A stretch of DNA of 49,321 nucleotides from Variovorax beijingensis (GCF_003951285.1 NZ_RXFQ01000028.1:1-49321); one strand, 5' to 3'. Shown: positions 8,309-16,653, counted from the stretch's first letter. Program-made: numbers and translations. The notes: a model not told the origin generated them from the sequence alone.

Positions 8309-9028
8309 ATGACTTTCACGATCATTGCGCGCGACAAGCAGTCGGGTGATTTCGGTCTCTGCATCTCGAGCTTCTCGCCGGCGGTGGGTTGGGTAGCGCC
8401 GTTCGGGTCGGCGCAGGCCGGTGTGCTCTCTTACCAATCGTCCGTGGAACCTCGGCTGGGCAAGGTGGCGCTGGGCTTGCTCGAAAGAGGATATTCGGCC
8501 CAGAAGGTGCTCATCGACATGGAGCAGATGGACAAACACTGGGAATACAGGCAGGTCGGCGTCCTCGATGCGCGCGGCGGGATGGCCGTCTTCACGGGCA
8601 AGAAGAACTATCAATGGGCGGGGCACCGCATCGGCTCCGACTTCATCGCTTTCGGCAACGTGCTCGCCGGCGAGAAGACCATCGATGGGATCTGCGAGGC
8701 ATGGGAGAGCAACCGTGCCGCGAGTTTCGACGACCGCTTGCTGCGCGCCATCGAAGGTGGCCGCGATGCCGGCGGCCAATTGGAGGGCCAGACCTCGGCG
8801 GCCATCAAGACGTTCGGCCGCAAGGGCACGGCGCGGCTCGATCTGCGCTGCGACCACGCGTCCGAGCCGATCGCGGAACTGCGGCGGATTGTCGACTGGT
8901 ACATGCCGCTGGTGGAGTACTACGAGGCGCTGGTCGATGACCCGTCGGTCATGCCCCGGCACAAGGACTGGCTCAAGGCGCGCGGTATCGAACGCGAGTA
9001 CGGCAAGCCGCCGCCGCACCTGGCCTGA
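8309..9028 (+). CDS. DUF1028 family protein (predicted Ntn-hydrolase), copy 1
   Basis: ATG 8309 with GGAG about nine bases upstream; 239 residues. It begins MTFTIIARDKQSGDFG, as DUF1028 proteins do, and keeps QAGVLSYQ, RQVGVLDARGGMAVFTG and FGNVLAG. The ending AIEGGRDAGGQLEGQTSAAI, then RLDLRCDH and a C-terminal helical part, is also typical. The family is predicted to adopt an N-terminal-nucleophile hydrolase fold and often sits near amide or peptide catabolism genes; the reaction is not established to my knowledge. Lies between the two Bug genes. A second, more diverged DUF1028 protein is encoded at 10077. Confidence 0.88.
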   Translation: MTFTIIARDKQSGDFGLCISSFSPAVGWVAPFGSAQAGVLSYQSSVEPRLGKVALGLLERGYSAQKVLIDMEQMDKHWEYRQVGVLDARGGMAVFTGKKNYQWAGHRIGSDFIAFGNVLAGEKTIDGICEAWESNRAASFDDRLLRAIEGGRDAGGQLEGQTSAAIKTFGRKGTARLDLRCDHASEPIAELRRIVDWYMPLVEYYEALVDDPSVMPRHKDWLKARGIEREYGKPPPHLA

Positions 9029-9059
9029 ACTTCATCCCATTTCTTCCGTGGAGCCAGAT

Positions 9060-10043
9060 ATGAGCATCAATCTTTTCCGTTGCGCCGTTTCCCGCCGCAC
9101 CGCGTCTGTATTTGCGGCAGCGGCACTCCTGTCCGCGTCCGTCTTCGCCCAAACGCCGTTTCCGACAAAGCCAGTGCGGCTGATCGTCCCCTGGCCTGCA
9201 GGAGCTTCGCCGGACGTCACAGCTCGATTCATTGCAGATCGCCTCACCAAGGATCTTGGACAGCCGGTCCTCGTCGACAACAGGCCAGGGGCAAGCCAGA
9301 TCATTGGGACGGACCTTGTGGCCAAGGCTCCTGCCGATGGACACACGCTTCTCTTCACCGCGGCTCCGTCGGTCTCCCTCAATCCGCATGTGTTTAGCAA
9401 GCTGCCATACAAAGCTTCGGATCTGGTGCCGGTCATCCATGTCGTGGAAGTTCCCTTTGTGATGATCGTTCGCGCCAATTCCCCGTACAAATCGGTTGAT
9501 GAGTTGGTGCAAGCCGCCAAGCGGGAACCGGGCAAGCTGAACTACGCGACCTACGGAGATGGCACTCCAAGCCATATTGCTGCCCTCCAGCTGGTGCAGA
9601 GGGCCGGCATAGCCATGACGGCCATTCCATACAAGGATGGAGGCATCCTTTCTGTCATGAGTGGAGACGTGGAGTTTTCGATGGAAGCGTCGGCCGCTGC
9701 CATCCCTCAGATCAACGGAGGCAAGCTGCGAGGGTTGGCAGTGTCTGCAAATGGGCGCGTGCCGAATCTGCCTGGCGTCCCGGTCTTGTCGGAGATTTTT
9801 CCCGGCAACCAGTTGCATTCATGGAACGGCATCCTGGCGCCGCGCGGTACCCCTCCGGAAGCCCTGAATCGTCTGTCGGTGGCATTGCAGAAGATCATTG
9901 CCTCGAGCGAGTTCCAACAGAAGGCGATCGATCTCGGCTTGATTCCGGTAGGCGGAACACAGGCGCAGTTTGCTTCATTCCTGGCCAAAGACTACGAAGA
10001 GTGGGGAGCGGTCGTGAAGCGCAACAACATTCGCCTTGACTGA
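9060..10043 (+). CDS. Bug/TctC family solute-binding protein (array copy 2)
   Basis: ATG 9060 gives 327 residues, the same length as the product at 7271. Signal peptide MSINLFRCAVSRRTASVFAA...SVFA, mature start QTPFPTKPVRLIVPWPAGAS, then LGQPVLVDNRPGASQIIGTD and IPYKDGGILSVMSG. The frame is open far upstream (to 8421), but that part overlaps the DUF1028 gene in another frame and is arginine/serine-rich, so it is rejected. Starts 31 bp after the first DUF1028 gene and is followed by the second. Sequence divergence from copy 1 suggests an old duplication, perhaps with altered ligand choice. Confidence 0.93.
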   Translation: MSINLFRCAVSRRTASVFAAAALLSASVFAQTPFPTKPVRLIVPWPAGASPDVTARFIADRLTKDLGQPVLVDNRPGASQIIGTDLVAKAPADGHTLLFTAAPSVSLNPHVFSKLPYKASDLVPVIHVVEVPFVMIVRANSPYKSVDELVQAAKREPGKLNYATYGDGTPSHIAALQLVQRAGIAMTAIPYKDGGILSVMSGDVEFSMEASAAAIPQINGGKLRGLAVSANGRVPNLPGVPVLSEIFPGNQLHSWNGILAPRGTPPEALNRLSVALQKIIASSEFQQKAIDLGLIPVGGTQAQFASFLAKDYEEWGAVVKRNNIRLD

Positions 10044-10076
10044 GCCTATACCTATTACCCCGACAAGAAATTCATC

Positions 10077-10802
10077 GTGACCTACACAGTAATCGGGCGC
10101 TGCCCTCGGACTCACCAGATCGGCGTCGCCGTTGCAACGTATTCAGTCGCCTTCGGGTCGTTCACTCAAGGAGCGCACAGCGCCTACGGCGTCGTTATGT
10201 CACAGGCCAACGGGCGCAGGCGGAATGCCCCTCTGGGGCAGAACCTGCTGCAGCAGGGGCTAACGAGCAAAAGCGTGCTTGCAGCGCTGGTCCAGGACGA
10301 CGCCCACGAGAGCCTTCGCCAGATCGCCGTGATGACACGAGACGGTTTGGGCGTGGTTCACACGGGCGCAAGCGTCACGGGTTGGGCCGGAGACAAGACG
10401 GGAACGGACTACACCGTCTTCGGAAATGTTCTAGCAGGCGAATACGTGCTCAAGGCAATGGAGGCGAAGTTCAACGAAGATCCGACCCAGCCGCTGGTTG
10501 AACGACTCATCAGCACGCTGGAGTCCGGCAGGGACGCAGGTGGTCAGACCGCCAACGACCGACATTTGCCCGAGCGATCGGCCTGTGTGGTCGTGATGGA
10601 TCGCGAGAGCTACGCGGCATGGGACCTGCGCGTCGACATGCACGGGACCGCGGTGGAGGAACTGCGTCGCATCTACAACCTGTACAAGCCGTATCAGCCC
10701 TACTACGAAGCACGGGAGATCGACCCCACCAGCTGCCCGACCCAGCTGGCATGGGAGCGCGAGAGCCTGACCGGCGCTCACCTCCAGGAAACGCTGAAGT
10801 GA
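10077..10802 (+). CDS. DUF1028 family protein (predicted Ntn-hydrolase), copy 2
   Basis: Begins with GTG 10077; the residues that follow (TYTVIGRCPRTHQIGVAVAT) align with the start of copy 1, so GTG is the natural start. 241 residues. Conserved parts: RQIAVMTRDGLGVVHTG, GNVLAGEYVLKAME, ESGRDAGGQTA and WDLRVDMHGTAVEELRRIY. Copy 1 is clearly more distant from this protein than the two Bug proteins are from each other. Last gene of the Bug-DUF1028 array, 33 bp after the second Bug gene. Biochemical role unknown. Confidence 0.87.
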   Translation: MTYTVIGRCPRTHQIGVAVATYSVAFGSFTQGAHSAYGVVMSQANGRRRNAPLGQNLLQQGLTSKSVLAALVQDDAHESLRQIAVMTRDGLGVVHTGASVTGWAGDKTGTDYTVFGNVLAGEYVLKAMEAKFNEDPTQPLVERLISTLESGRDAGGQTANDRHLPERSACVVVMDRESYAAWDLRVDMHGTAVEELRRIYNLYKPYQPYYEAREIDPTSCPTQLAWERESLTGAHLQETLK

Positions 10803-10980
10803 TCAGAGGGCAGATGCCGGCCCTTTGTGCCGCCTCTCCGAACGCCTTGCGCAATCGACGAAACCCCTGACCATTCCGTCTTCATGAACTTCGCCGGCAA
10901 CCTCGGCCACTTCGCGGTGAGAGCTGGATCGAGGGCCCGGCAACTGTGAGCGGACAACCCAAGCGACCGCCAACGGCGCC

Positions 10981-12150
10981 ATGACGGTCCCCCTCCTAGC
11001 TGGCGCCGCGTTTTTCAGCGCGGCCGCCTTGCGCATCTGCGATGCGATGCTGCCGCGCTTGGCCAGCGACTTCGGCGTGACGCCAGGTGCAGCCGGGCAG
11101 GTCATCATCTGGTTTGCCGTCGCCTACGGCCTGGTGCAGCTGCTGTTCGGCCCGATGGGCGACCGGTACGGCAAGGCACGCTTGGTGCGTCTTGCGCTCG
11201 CCGGCTGTGCGGTGGCATCGCTGGCGTCGGCGCTTGCGCCCGACTTCCAGGTTTTGGTCTGGACCCGCGTCGCATGGGGCATCGCCGCCGCTGGCGTGAT
11301 TCCCCTGGCCATGGCCTGGATCGGCGACGCCGTCCCCTATGACCAGCGCCAGGCCACGCTGGCGCGTTTGCTCACAGGCACCATCTCGGGAATGATGGCG
11401 GGCCAGCTGGCCGGCGGGTTGTTTTCCGAATCAGCCGCCGGTTGGCGCGGCGCCTTCTTCAGCCTGAGCGTGGGATATTCCGCAGTGGCGCTCCTGCTGA
11501 TGATGCGAGCGCGCCAGGCACATGCCTCGATTGCCGCGCCCACCGGTGCTGCTTCTCAGGTGCCGATGGCGCAGCAGTTGCTGGCCGTTCTGCGCGTGCC
11601 TTGGGCGCGTGTCGTCCTGCTGGCAGTGCTGACAGAGGGGTTCTTCCTGCTGGGGCCGCTGAGCTATCTGCCCACATACCTGCATATACACCACAACCTG
11701 CCGCTGTCCACGGCCTCTGCCCTGGCGGCTCTCAATGCGGTCGGCGGCCTTGCATACGCCTTCACCGCCAGTCACATCGTGGCCCGCTTCGGGGAACGGC
11801 GCATGGTGCTGGCGGGCGGTTGGCTGATGGGGTGCGGCTTCCTAGCTTGGTGGATCTCGGTGCTGCCCTGGCTGGCCGGCCCCATCGCCCTGGTGGTGGG
11901 TTTCGGCACCTTTCTGTACCACAACACCTTGCAAACCCACGCGACCCAGATGGTGCCCGCGGCACGGGGGACATCCGTGGCCTTGTTTGCGTCTTTTCTA
12001 TTCACCGGGCAGGCGCTGGGCGTGACCGCCACCGGGTATGTCGTAGACCACTTCGGCTTTACCCCGATTCTGCTGTCGGCGGCTGTCGCATTGCCTGTTG
12101 TGGGCTGGGGTTTTGCGCGTGCGCTGCGGCGCCGTTCGACTGGCGATTGA
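10981..12150 (+). CDS. MFS transporter
   Basis: ATG 10981 gives 389 residues with about 12 hydrophobic segments. Motif A is visible as GPMGDRYGKARLVR between the second and third segments. The second half is ordinary for the family. Starts 178 bp after the DUF1028 gene; that gap holds no recognisable gene. The start is uncertain: the frame is open upstream but has no better start codon with a ribosome site. Probably an inner-membrane proton-coupled importer or exporter of a small organic compound from the adjacent pathways. Confidence 0.88.
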   Translation: MTVPLLAGAAFFSAAALRICDAMLPRLASDFGVTPGAAGQVIIWFAVAYGLVQLLFGPMGDRYGKARLVRLALAGCAVASLASALAPDFQVLVWTRVAWGIAAAGVIPLAMAWIGDAVPYDQRQATLARLLTGTISGMMAGQLAGGLFSESAAGWRGAFFSLSVGYSAVALLLMMRARQAHASIAAPTGAASQVPMAQQLLAVLRVPWARVVLLAVLTEGFFLLGPLSYLPTYLHIHHNLPLSTASALAALNAVGGLAYAFTASHIVARFGERRMVLAGGWLMGCGFLAWWISVLPWLAGPIALVVGFGTFLYHNTLQTHATQMVPAARGTSVALFASFLFTGQALGVTATGYVVDHFGFTPILLSAAVALPVVGWGFARALRRRSTGD

Positions 12151-12192
12151 GCGCACCCAGCCCCAATTGCGCACCACCGTGAAGTGACCCAC

Positions 12193-12268
12193 CTTTCCAA
12201 ACTCAGGAAATATCATTTCCACTTCAGCGGCTTTCCATCTGCTTTGTGAAATTTTAAAGTTTGACTGC
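12193..12268. promoter_or_regulatory. Conserved divergent operator block, copy C
   Basis: Contains TTTCC (12194-12198), seven bases, then the perfect dyad GGAAATATCATTTCC at 12206-12220, and TTTGTGAAATTTTAAAGTTTG about 25 bp later, the likely -10 region for the operon at 12299. On the minus strand it runs into a few codons (FGKVGHFTV) that may be the last trace of a lysR start, compared with FPKVGKMDRFTE at block B. Confidence 0.65.
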
Positions 12269-12298
12269 CCCACCCGGAAAACGGGCTTTTTGTGAACC

Positions 12299-13141
12299 AT
12301 GCGAAACCTCAATCAAGACAACATCACTCAGGCCGTGATCGCCAGCTTCGCCGATGCGGGGACTCCTCGTCTCCAGCACATCATGACGAGCCTGGTACAG
12401 CATCTCCATGCCTTTGCGCGTGACGTGAAGCTGACAGAGGAAGAGTGGGCCCAGGGAATCGACTTCCTCACGCAGTGCGGACACATCACGGACTCGAAGC
12501 GGCAGGAGTTCATCCTGCTCTCCGACGTGTTGGGGTTGTCCATGCTCACGGTTGCGATGAATACCGAGAAGCCGCGAGGCTGTACGGAGTCGACTGTCTT
12601 CGGCCCGTTCCATGTCGAAGGTGCTCCGAAGTATGAGCTTGGAGATGACATCGCCAACGGGGCGAGCGGCACGCCTTGCCTGGTGCGCGGCACCGTCCGT
12701 GACATCTCCGGAAGCCCCATCCCGCAAGCCGTTCTGGACGTGTGGCAATCCGACGAAGACGGGCTGTATGACGTACAGCATGAGGGCCTGGATCAGGCCC
12801 AGGCGAGAGGCGTATTGACGGCGGATGGCGACGGGACGTTCTTCTTCCGATCCATCCTCGCCGTTCCGTACGCAATTCCTCACGATGGCCCCGTGGGCCG
12901 GTTGCTGGAAGCCACGGGACGCCATCCCTGGCGCCCTGCGCACCTTCATTTCATGATCAAGGCGCCCGGATACGAGACGCTGGTCACGCATGTCTTTCGC
13001 GACAAGAGCGACTACCTCGATTCGGATGCCGTATTCGGCGTGCGCCAGTCGCTGATCTGTGAGTGGAAGGAGCAGGCGGATGGCAGCTACCTGCTGGAAT
13101 TTGACTTCGTGCTCAACCCGACTCGGGGGCACTCAGGTTGA
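12299..13141 (+). CDS. Hydroxyquinol 1,2-dioxygenase-type intradiol dioxygenase
   Basis: ATG 12299, 280 residues, typical length for catechol/hydroxyquinol 1,2-dioxygenases. An N-terminal helical dimer domain (about residues 1-95) is followed by the beta-sandwich. Iron ligands expected from the family are visible: Tyr in DEDGLYDVQ, Tyr in VPYAIPHDGPVG, and two His in RPAHLHFMI. The motif CTESTVFGPFHVEGAP is also characteristic. The next gene is maleylacetate reductase, overlapping by one base (TGATG). That partner favours hydroxyquinol (1,2,4-trihydroxybenzene), cleaved to maleylacetate, over catechol. The pathway is typical for resorcinol, nitrophenol or chlorophenol breakdown. Cytosolic. 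Confidence 0.9.
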   Translation: MRNLNQDNITQAVIASFADAGTPRLQHIMTSLVQHLHAFARDVKLTEEEWAQGIDFLTQCGHITDSKRQEFILLSDVLGLSMLTVAMNTEKPRGCTESTVFGPFHVEGAPKYELGDDIANGASGTPCLVRGTVRDISGSPIPQAVLDVWQSDEDGLYDVQHEGLDQAQARGVLTADGDGTFFFRSILAVPYAIPHDGPVGRLLEATGRHPWRPAHLHFMIKAPGYETLVTHVFRDKSDYLDSDAVFGVRQSLICEWKEQADGSYLLEFDFVLNPTRGHSG

Positions 13142-14241
13142 TGGACATGAAGGACTTCGTCTATACCGCACAGCCCTCGCGAGTGGTTTTCGGTGCCGGA
13201 AGCCTATCGCACCTCGAGCGGGAGATCGATCTACTGGGCGCCAGGCGGGCGATCGTGCTTTCGACGCCCGAGCAGGCCGAACAGGCCCGCGCGATTGCCG
13301 AACGCATCGGCAACCGAGCTGCGGGGGTGTTCGCACGTGCGGTGATGCATGTGCCGATCGAAACCGCGCGGGAAGCCCGTGAGTTCGCGCGTCAGCTCAA
13401 TGCCGATTGCGCCATTGCGATCGGCGGCGGATCGACGACTGGTCTTGGCAAGGCGATCGCCCTCGAATCGTCCCTCCCCGTGCTTGCAATCCCGACGACA
13501 TACGCTGGAAGCGAGATGACGCCGATCTATGGCATCACCGAAGCCGGGCTCAAAAAGACTGGCAAGGATCTGCGCGTGTTGCCTCGCACCGTGATCTACG
13601 ACCCCGAACTCACGCTGACGCTTCCAGTCGGCATGAGCGTCACCAGCGCGATGAACGCCATCGCGCATGCCGCAGAGGGTTTGTACGCACAGGACAGCAA
13701 TCCGGTCATGGATTTGATGGCCGAGGAAGGAATTCGCGCACTTGCGCAAGCGCTGCCGGGCATCCGGGCGGATGCCACAGAGATAGCGGCCAGGAGCGAT
13801 GCGCTGTACGGGGCATGGCTGTGCGGCACCGTGCTCGGAACGGTCGGCATGGCGCTGCACCACAAGCTTTGCCACACGCTTGGCGGAACATTCAACTTGC
13901 CCCACGCTGAAGTCCATACCGTCGTGCTGCCCCACGCGATAGCCTTCAACTCGACCGCGGCCCCACAAGCAGTCAGACGCATCGAGCGTGCGCTCGGAAA
14001 AAATGGGGTGAGTGCGGCGGCTGGCATTTTCGACCTCGCGCAGCAAAGCGGTGCCCCGATGGCATTGAAGGACATTGGCATGCGCCAGGAGGATCTCGAC
14101 AAGGCAGCTGACCTCGCAGTTGCAAACCCGTATTGGAACCCGCGTCCGATCGGCAGCGCCCAGCGCGCCGAAATCCGCGACCTGCTGCAGCACGCCTATG
14201 AGGGCGTGAGGCCGAATTCGATTGGCGCACAAGTGCCTTAA
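13141..14241 (+). CDS. Maleylacetate reductase
   Basis: ATG 13141 overlaps the dioxygenase stop (TGATG); a TTG one codon earlier is less likely. 366 residues, an iron-containing-alcohol-dehydrogenase fold. N-terminal half has VVFGAGSLSHLEREI, AIAIGGGSTTGLGKAIALES (dinucleotide binding) and IPTTYAGSEMTPIYGITE; the C-terminal half has NAIAHAAEGLYA and LHHKLCHTLGGTFNLPHAEV with the metal-site-like histidines. It reduces maleylacetate to 3-oxoadipate with NAD(P)H, feeding the beta-ketoadipate pathway. Coupled to the dioxygenase gene, so the ring-cleavage route is complete down to 3-oxoadipate; the upstream monooxygenase is not in the window. Confidence 0.92.
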   Translation: MDMKDFVYTAQPSRVVFGAGSLSHLEREIDLLGARRAIVLSTPEQAEQARAIAERIGNRAAGVFARAVMHVPIETAREAREFARQLNADCAIAIGGGSTTGLGKAIALESSLPVLAIPTTYAGSEMTPIYGITEAGLKKTGKDLRVLPRTVIYDPELTLTLPVGMSVTSAMNAIAHAAEGLYAQDSNPVMDLMAEEGIRALAQALPGIRADATEIAARSDALYGAWLCGTVLGTVGMALHHKLCHTLGGTFNLPHAEVHTVVLPHAIAFNSTAAPQAVRRIERALGKNGVSAAAGIFDLAQQSGAPMALKDIGMRQEDLDKAADLAVANPYWNPRPIGSAQRAEIRDLLQHAYEGVRPNSIGAQVP

Positions 14242-14287
14242 CCGCCTGCCTCTCGAGGCAGATTTAACCAACCTTTAGGAGAGCAAT

Positions 14288-14674
14288 ATGAAGAGAACCG
14301 TCATCCACACGAACAAAGTCCCGCCTGTAAAGGTACCGCTGTCACAAGGCATCAAGGTTGGCGACTGGATCTACACGTCCGGCATGCTCGGCATGGACCC
14401 CGCCACGGGGCAACTGGCCGTAGGCGGCATGGAGGCGGAAACGCGCCAGGTCTGTGAGAACCTGAAAGCTGTTCTCGAAGCCGGCGGTTCGTCGCTTCAA
14501 GACGTTCACAAAGTCGTCATCTATGTTGCCGACCTTGCGGAAATGCTGCCGATGAACAAGGTGTTCAGTGAGTATTTCCCGAACGATCCGCCGGCGCGTA
14601 CGACGTTCCAAGCGGCAGCGCTGGTCATGGGCGCACGAGTGGAGATCGAGGCGATCGCCACCGTCAAGGACTGA
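14288..14674 (+). CDS. RidA-family protein (cytosolic type)
   Basis: ATG 14288 with AGGAG seven bases upstream; 128 residues, no signal peptide. Typical RidA features: YTSGMLGMDPATGQL, GGMEAETRQVCENLKAVLEA, VVIYVADLAEM, the Arg in NDPPARTTFQ, and the ending VEIEAIATVKD. RidA proteins deaminate reactive enamines/imines, and RidA-like proteins are common in operons for nitrogen-containing aromatic compounds. Lies 46 bp after maleylacetate reductase in the same operon. The matching C-terminal fragment at 5172-5281 shows that a second copy once existed upstream of the other flavin reductase-like gene. Confidence 0.92.
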   Translation: MKRTVIHTNKVPPVKVPLSQGIKVGDWIYTSGMLGMDPATGQLAVGGMEAETRQVCENLKAVLEAGGSSLQDVHKVVIYVADLAEMLPMNKVFSEYFPNDPPARTTFQAAALVMGARVEIEAIATVKD

Positions 14675-14735
14675 CCTCGAAGACCCACCGACTGCAGCCT
14701 TGAGGTTTCAGTCGGTGTTGGACGGAGACGCCGAG

Positions 14736-14970
14736 ATGCCGCAAATGCCCTCAACGTCCAGGCTCCACGGCCTCGATGCGGGGGACTGGACGAGTCGCGG
14801 CAAACGAACCCGATCACCGGCGCCGCCGTTCCTCGTCCGATCGCCCTTGTTTGCACCGGAGGAGCGTCAGGGTTGACCGCCGCGCCTTTCACTTTCAGAT
14901 TCTCCAAAATTGCGAGCGTTAACCCGTCGATCGTGATGTTCCCTGTCCACGGCGCCTGCGACGAGGTGAT
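14736..14970 (+). pseudogene. Flavin reductase-like gene remnant, frameshifted and truncated
   Basis: An ATG at 14736 starts MPQMPSTSRLHGLD, matching MPQSPPSHAFHGLD of the intact gene at 4470-5168. In the next frame the sequence goes on as ESRQTNPITGAAVPRPIALV, CTGGASGLTAAPFTF and KIASVNPSIVMF. These align with the same stretch of the intact protein (ITSAIVPRPIALICTKGPAG, NIASINPMMVMF). After this the similarity stops and the YciI-like gene begins. So about one third of the gene survives, broken by a frameshift near 14780. Confidence 0.85.
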
Positions 14971-14979
14971 ACCCCCAAA

Positions 14980-15285
14980 ATGCTCTACACATTCTTCCTG
15001 CTCGACAAGCCCGGTTCAAAGGAGCTGCGTCTTCAACTTCGACCCGCTCACAAGGCCTATCTGGCCCAGGTGGCCGAACGGATCGCCTTTGCCGGGCCCC
15101 TTCTCGCGGACGACGGAACGTCGATGATCGGGAGCCTGCTGTCGATCGACTTCGCCTCCCGGGACGATGCGCATGCATGGCTCGCAAACGAGCCGTTCAC
15201 ACGCGCCGGTGTCTACGCGTCAAGCAGCATCCATGCCTTCGAGAATCTGTGGCCTCAGAAGGCCGGCTTTCCGCCCGCAGAGTGA
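14980..15285 (+). CDS. YciI-like protein
   Basis: ATG 14980, 101 residues. MLYTFFLLDKPGSKELR, RPAHKAYLAQVAERIAFAG and a His/Asp-type ferredoxin-like fold are characteristic of the YciI family. Members are small, dehalogenase-like or isomerase-like proteins found in aromatic degradation operons, for example with chlorinated hydroxyquinol pathways. It starts right where the flavin reductase remnant ends, so the join may mark a deletion endpoint. The exact reaction is unknown. Followed after three bases by the Dabb gene, which implies translation coupling. Confidence 0.85.
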   Translation: MLYTFFLLDKPGSKELRLQLRPAHKAYLAQVAERIAFAGPLLADDGTSMIGSLLSIDFASRDDAHAWLANEPFTRAGVYASSSIHAFENLWPQKAGFPPAE

Positions 15286-15288
15286 GTC

Positions 15289-15615
15289 ATGGAAAGCAAT
15301 GTGATCAAACACATCGTCATGTGGAAGCTGTGCGGCGAAACGCCTGAGCAGCGCCGCCAGAACGCGAACCAGCTCGTGGAGAGCTTCCATAGCCTTCGCG
15401 GCCGAGTGCCTGGTCTTCTCCACCTGGAGGTCGGAATCGACACAAGCGGCGTGGACTACGCATGCGACGTCGTGCTGTACAGCGAATTCGCCTCTCAAGC
15501 GGCACTGGAGGCCTACGCGAGCCACCCCGAACACCTGCGTGTAAAGCGCGAGCTCGGCAATCTGCGCATCACGCGCCATCAGGTGGACTACTCCACTACG
15601 ACACACGCGGCTTAG
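15289..15615 (+). CDS. Dabb (stress-responsive A/B barrel) domain protein
   Basis: ATG 15289, 108 residues. NVIKHIVMWKLCGETPEQR at the start and VPGLLHLEVGIDT, YACDVVLYSEFASQAALEAY and HPEHLRVKREL further on are the Dabb pattern. These dimeric ferredoxin-like proteins act as isomerases, cyclases or unknown accessory enzymes, and occur in catabolic operons. Positioned between YciI and the FMN reductase in the hydroxyquinol cluster. The specific role is not predictable from sequence. Confidence 0.85.
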   Translation: MESNVIKHIVMWKLCGETPEQRRQNANQLVESFHSLRGRVPGLLHLEVGIDTSGVDYACDVVLYSEFASQAALEAYASHPEHLRVKRELGNLRITRHQVDYSTTTHAA

Positions 15616-15651
15616 CTCCGCAGACGTCGCTTACTTTCAATTGGAAATCCG

Positions 15652-16194
15652 ATGAATATTCTTGGCCTGTCCGGCAGCCTCCGCGCCGGCTCTTACAACA
15701 CACTGGCACTCAAAGCGGCTCAGAAGCTCGCACCCGCAGGAGTCGTGGTTGAAATCGCAACCATCGGCGATATTCCCATGTACAACGACGACCAGCGCGC
15801 TCAGGGGGAACCCGCCGCTGTTGCCGCGCTGAAGGAAAAAGTGCGCCAAGCGGATGGAGTGCTGATTGCCACACCGGAATACAACTTCTCTATCCCTGGA
15901 GTACTGAAGAACACCCTCGACTGGATGTCGCGCCCGCCAGAGCCGCCGTTCATCGGAAAAATTGTCGGCATCATCGGCGCAAGTCCAGGGCCAGTCGGCA
16001 CAGCGCGCGTGCAGTACGACCTGCGGAAGGTCATGGTGTTCATGGATGCGTTCACGGTGAACAAACCCGAGGTGTTCATCAATCATTGCGCGGGCAAGTT
16101 CGACGCGCAAGGACAGTTCACCGATGAGGCTGGCGGCAAACTCATCGTTGATTTGCTGCTCGCCATGCAGGACCTGAAGCGGCGGCTTGGCTAA
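15652..16194 (+). CDS. NADPH-dependent FMN reductase family protein
   Basis: ATG 15652, 180 residues. The N-terminus ILGLSGSLRAGSYNTLALKA is the flavodoxin-like FMN phosphate loop, and ATPEYNFSIPGVLKNTLDW is the family's second signature. Such enzymes (SsuE/ChrR/azoreductase-like) use NAD(P)H to reduce FMN, quinones or nitro/azo groups. In this operon it could supply reduced flavin to a missing hydroxylase or reduce quinone by-products of hydroxyquinol; that is inference. It may functionally replace the decayed flavin reductase-like gene at 14736. Confidence 0.92.
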   Translation: MNILGLSGSLRAGSYNTLALKAAQKLAPAGVVVEIATIGDIPMYNDDQRAQGEPAAVAALKEKVRQADGVLIATPEYNFSIPGVLKNTLDWMSRPPEPPFIGKIVGIIGASPGPVGTARVQYDLRKVMVFMDAFTVNKPEVFINHCAGKFDAQGQFTDEAGGKLIVDLLLAMQDLKRRLG

Positions 16195-16281
16195 GCCCTG
16201 AGCGGCCACGCCGCTCGCGCACCGTCGCGCTTCTACGGCAGCACTCGTCTCGCAAACAACCAAGACAGCCAACTGAAACAC

Positions 16282-16653
16282 ATGAATATGGACCAAATCA
16301 TCGCAACTGATCCAATACGGCTGCTCTCCATCCTCTGCGGATTGATGTTCATCCCGCACAGCGTTGCGAAGTTCACCGCGCGCCAGGCCGTCAACAAGGT
16401 CTTCGAATCCGCAGGGCTGCGTCCAGTGGCCTTCTTCGTCATCTTGTCGCTGATCATTGAGCTCATTGCAGCCATCGGTCTCGTGTTCAATGTACTGCAG
16501 CCATACGCTTCGTGGCTAGGTGCAATGTTCATGCTCGCTGCGGGAGCGGCCTCGTACAAGATTTCAGGCGGCAAATGGAACTGGAGCTTGGGGGGCTGCG
16601 AACTGCATGTCTTCTGGGCGCTATGCATGATGATCGTCGCCGTCCATAGCTAG
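16282..16653 (+). CDS. DoxX-family membrane protein
   Basis: ATG 16282 (alternative ATG two codons later), 123 residues with four hydrophobic segments: LLSILCGLMFIPHSVAKF, FFVILSLIIELIAAIGLVF, LGAMFMLAAGAA and VFWALCMMIVAV. The pattern fits DoxX/DoxD-like small inner-membrane proteins. The last gene of the hydroxyquinol operon, 87 bp after the FMN reductase. DoxX relatives take part in quinone- or thiol-linked redox chemistry; the substrate here is unknown. Confidence 0.82.
   Translation: MNMDQIIATDPIRLLSILCGLMFIPHSVAKFTARQAVNKVFESAGLRPVAFFVILSLIIELIAAIGLVFNVLQPYASWLGAMFMLAAGAASYKISGGKWNWSLGGCELHVFWALCMMIVAVHS

Noticed and set aside
8421..9059. Large N-terminal extension of the second Bug protein
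   Set aside because: It overlaps the DUF1028 gene in another frame and has shadow-like composition. The true start at 9060 has a signal peptide matching the paralogue.
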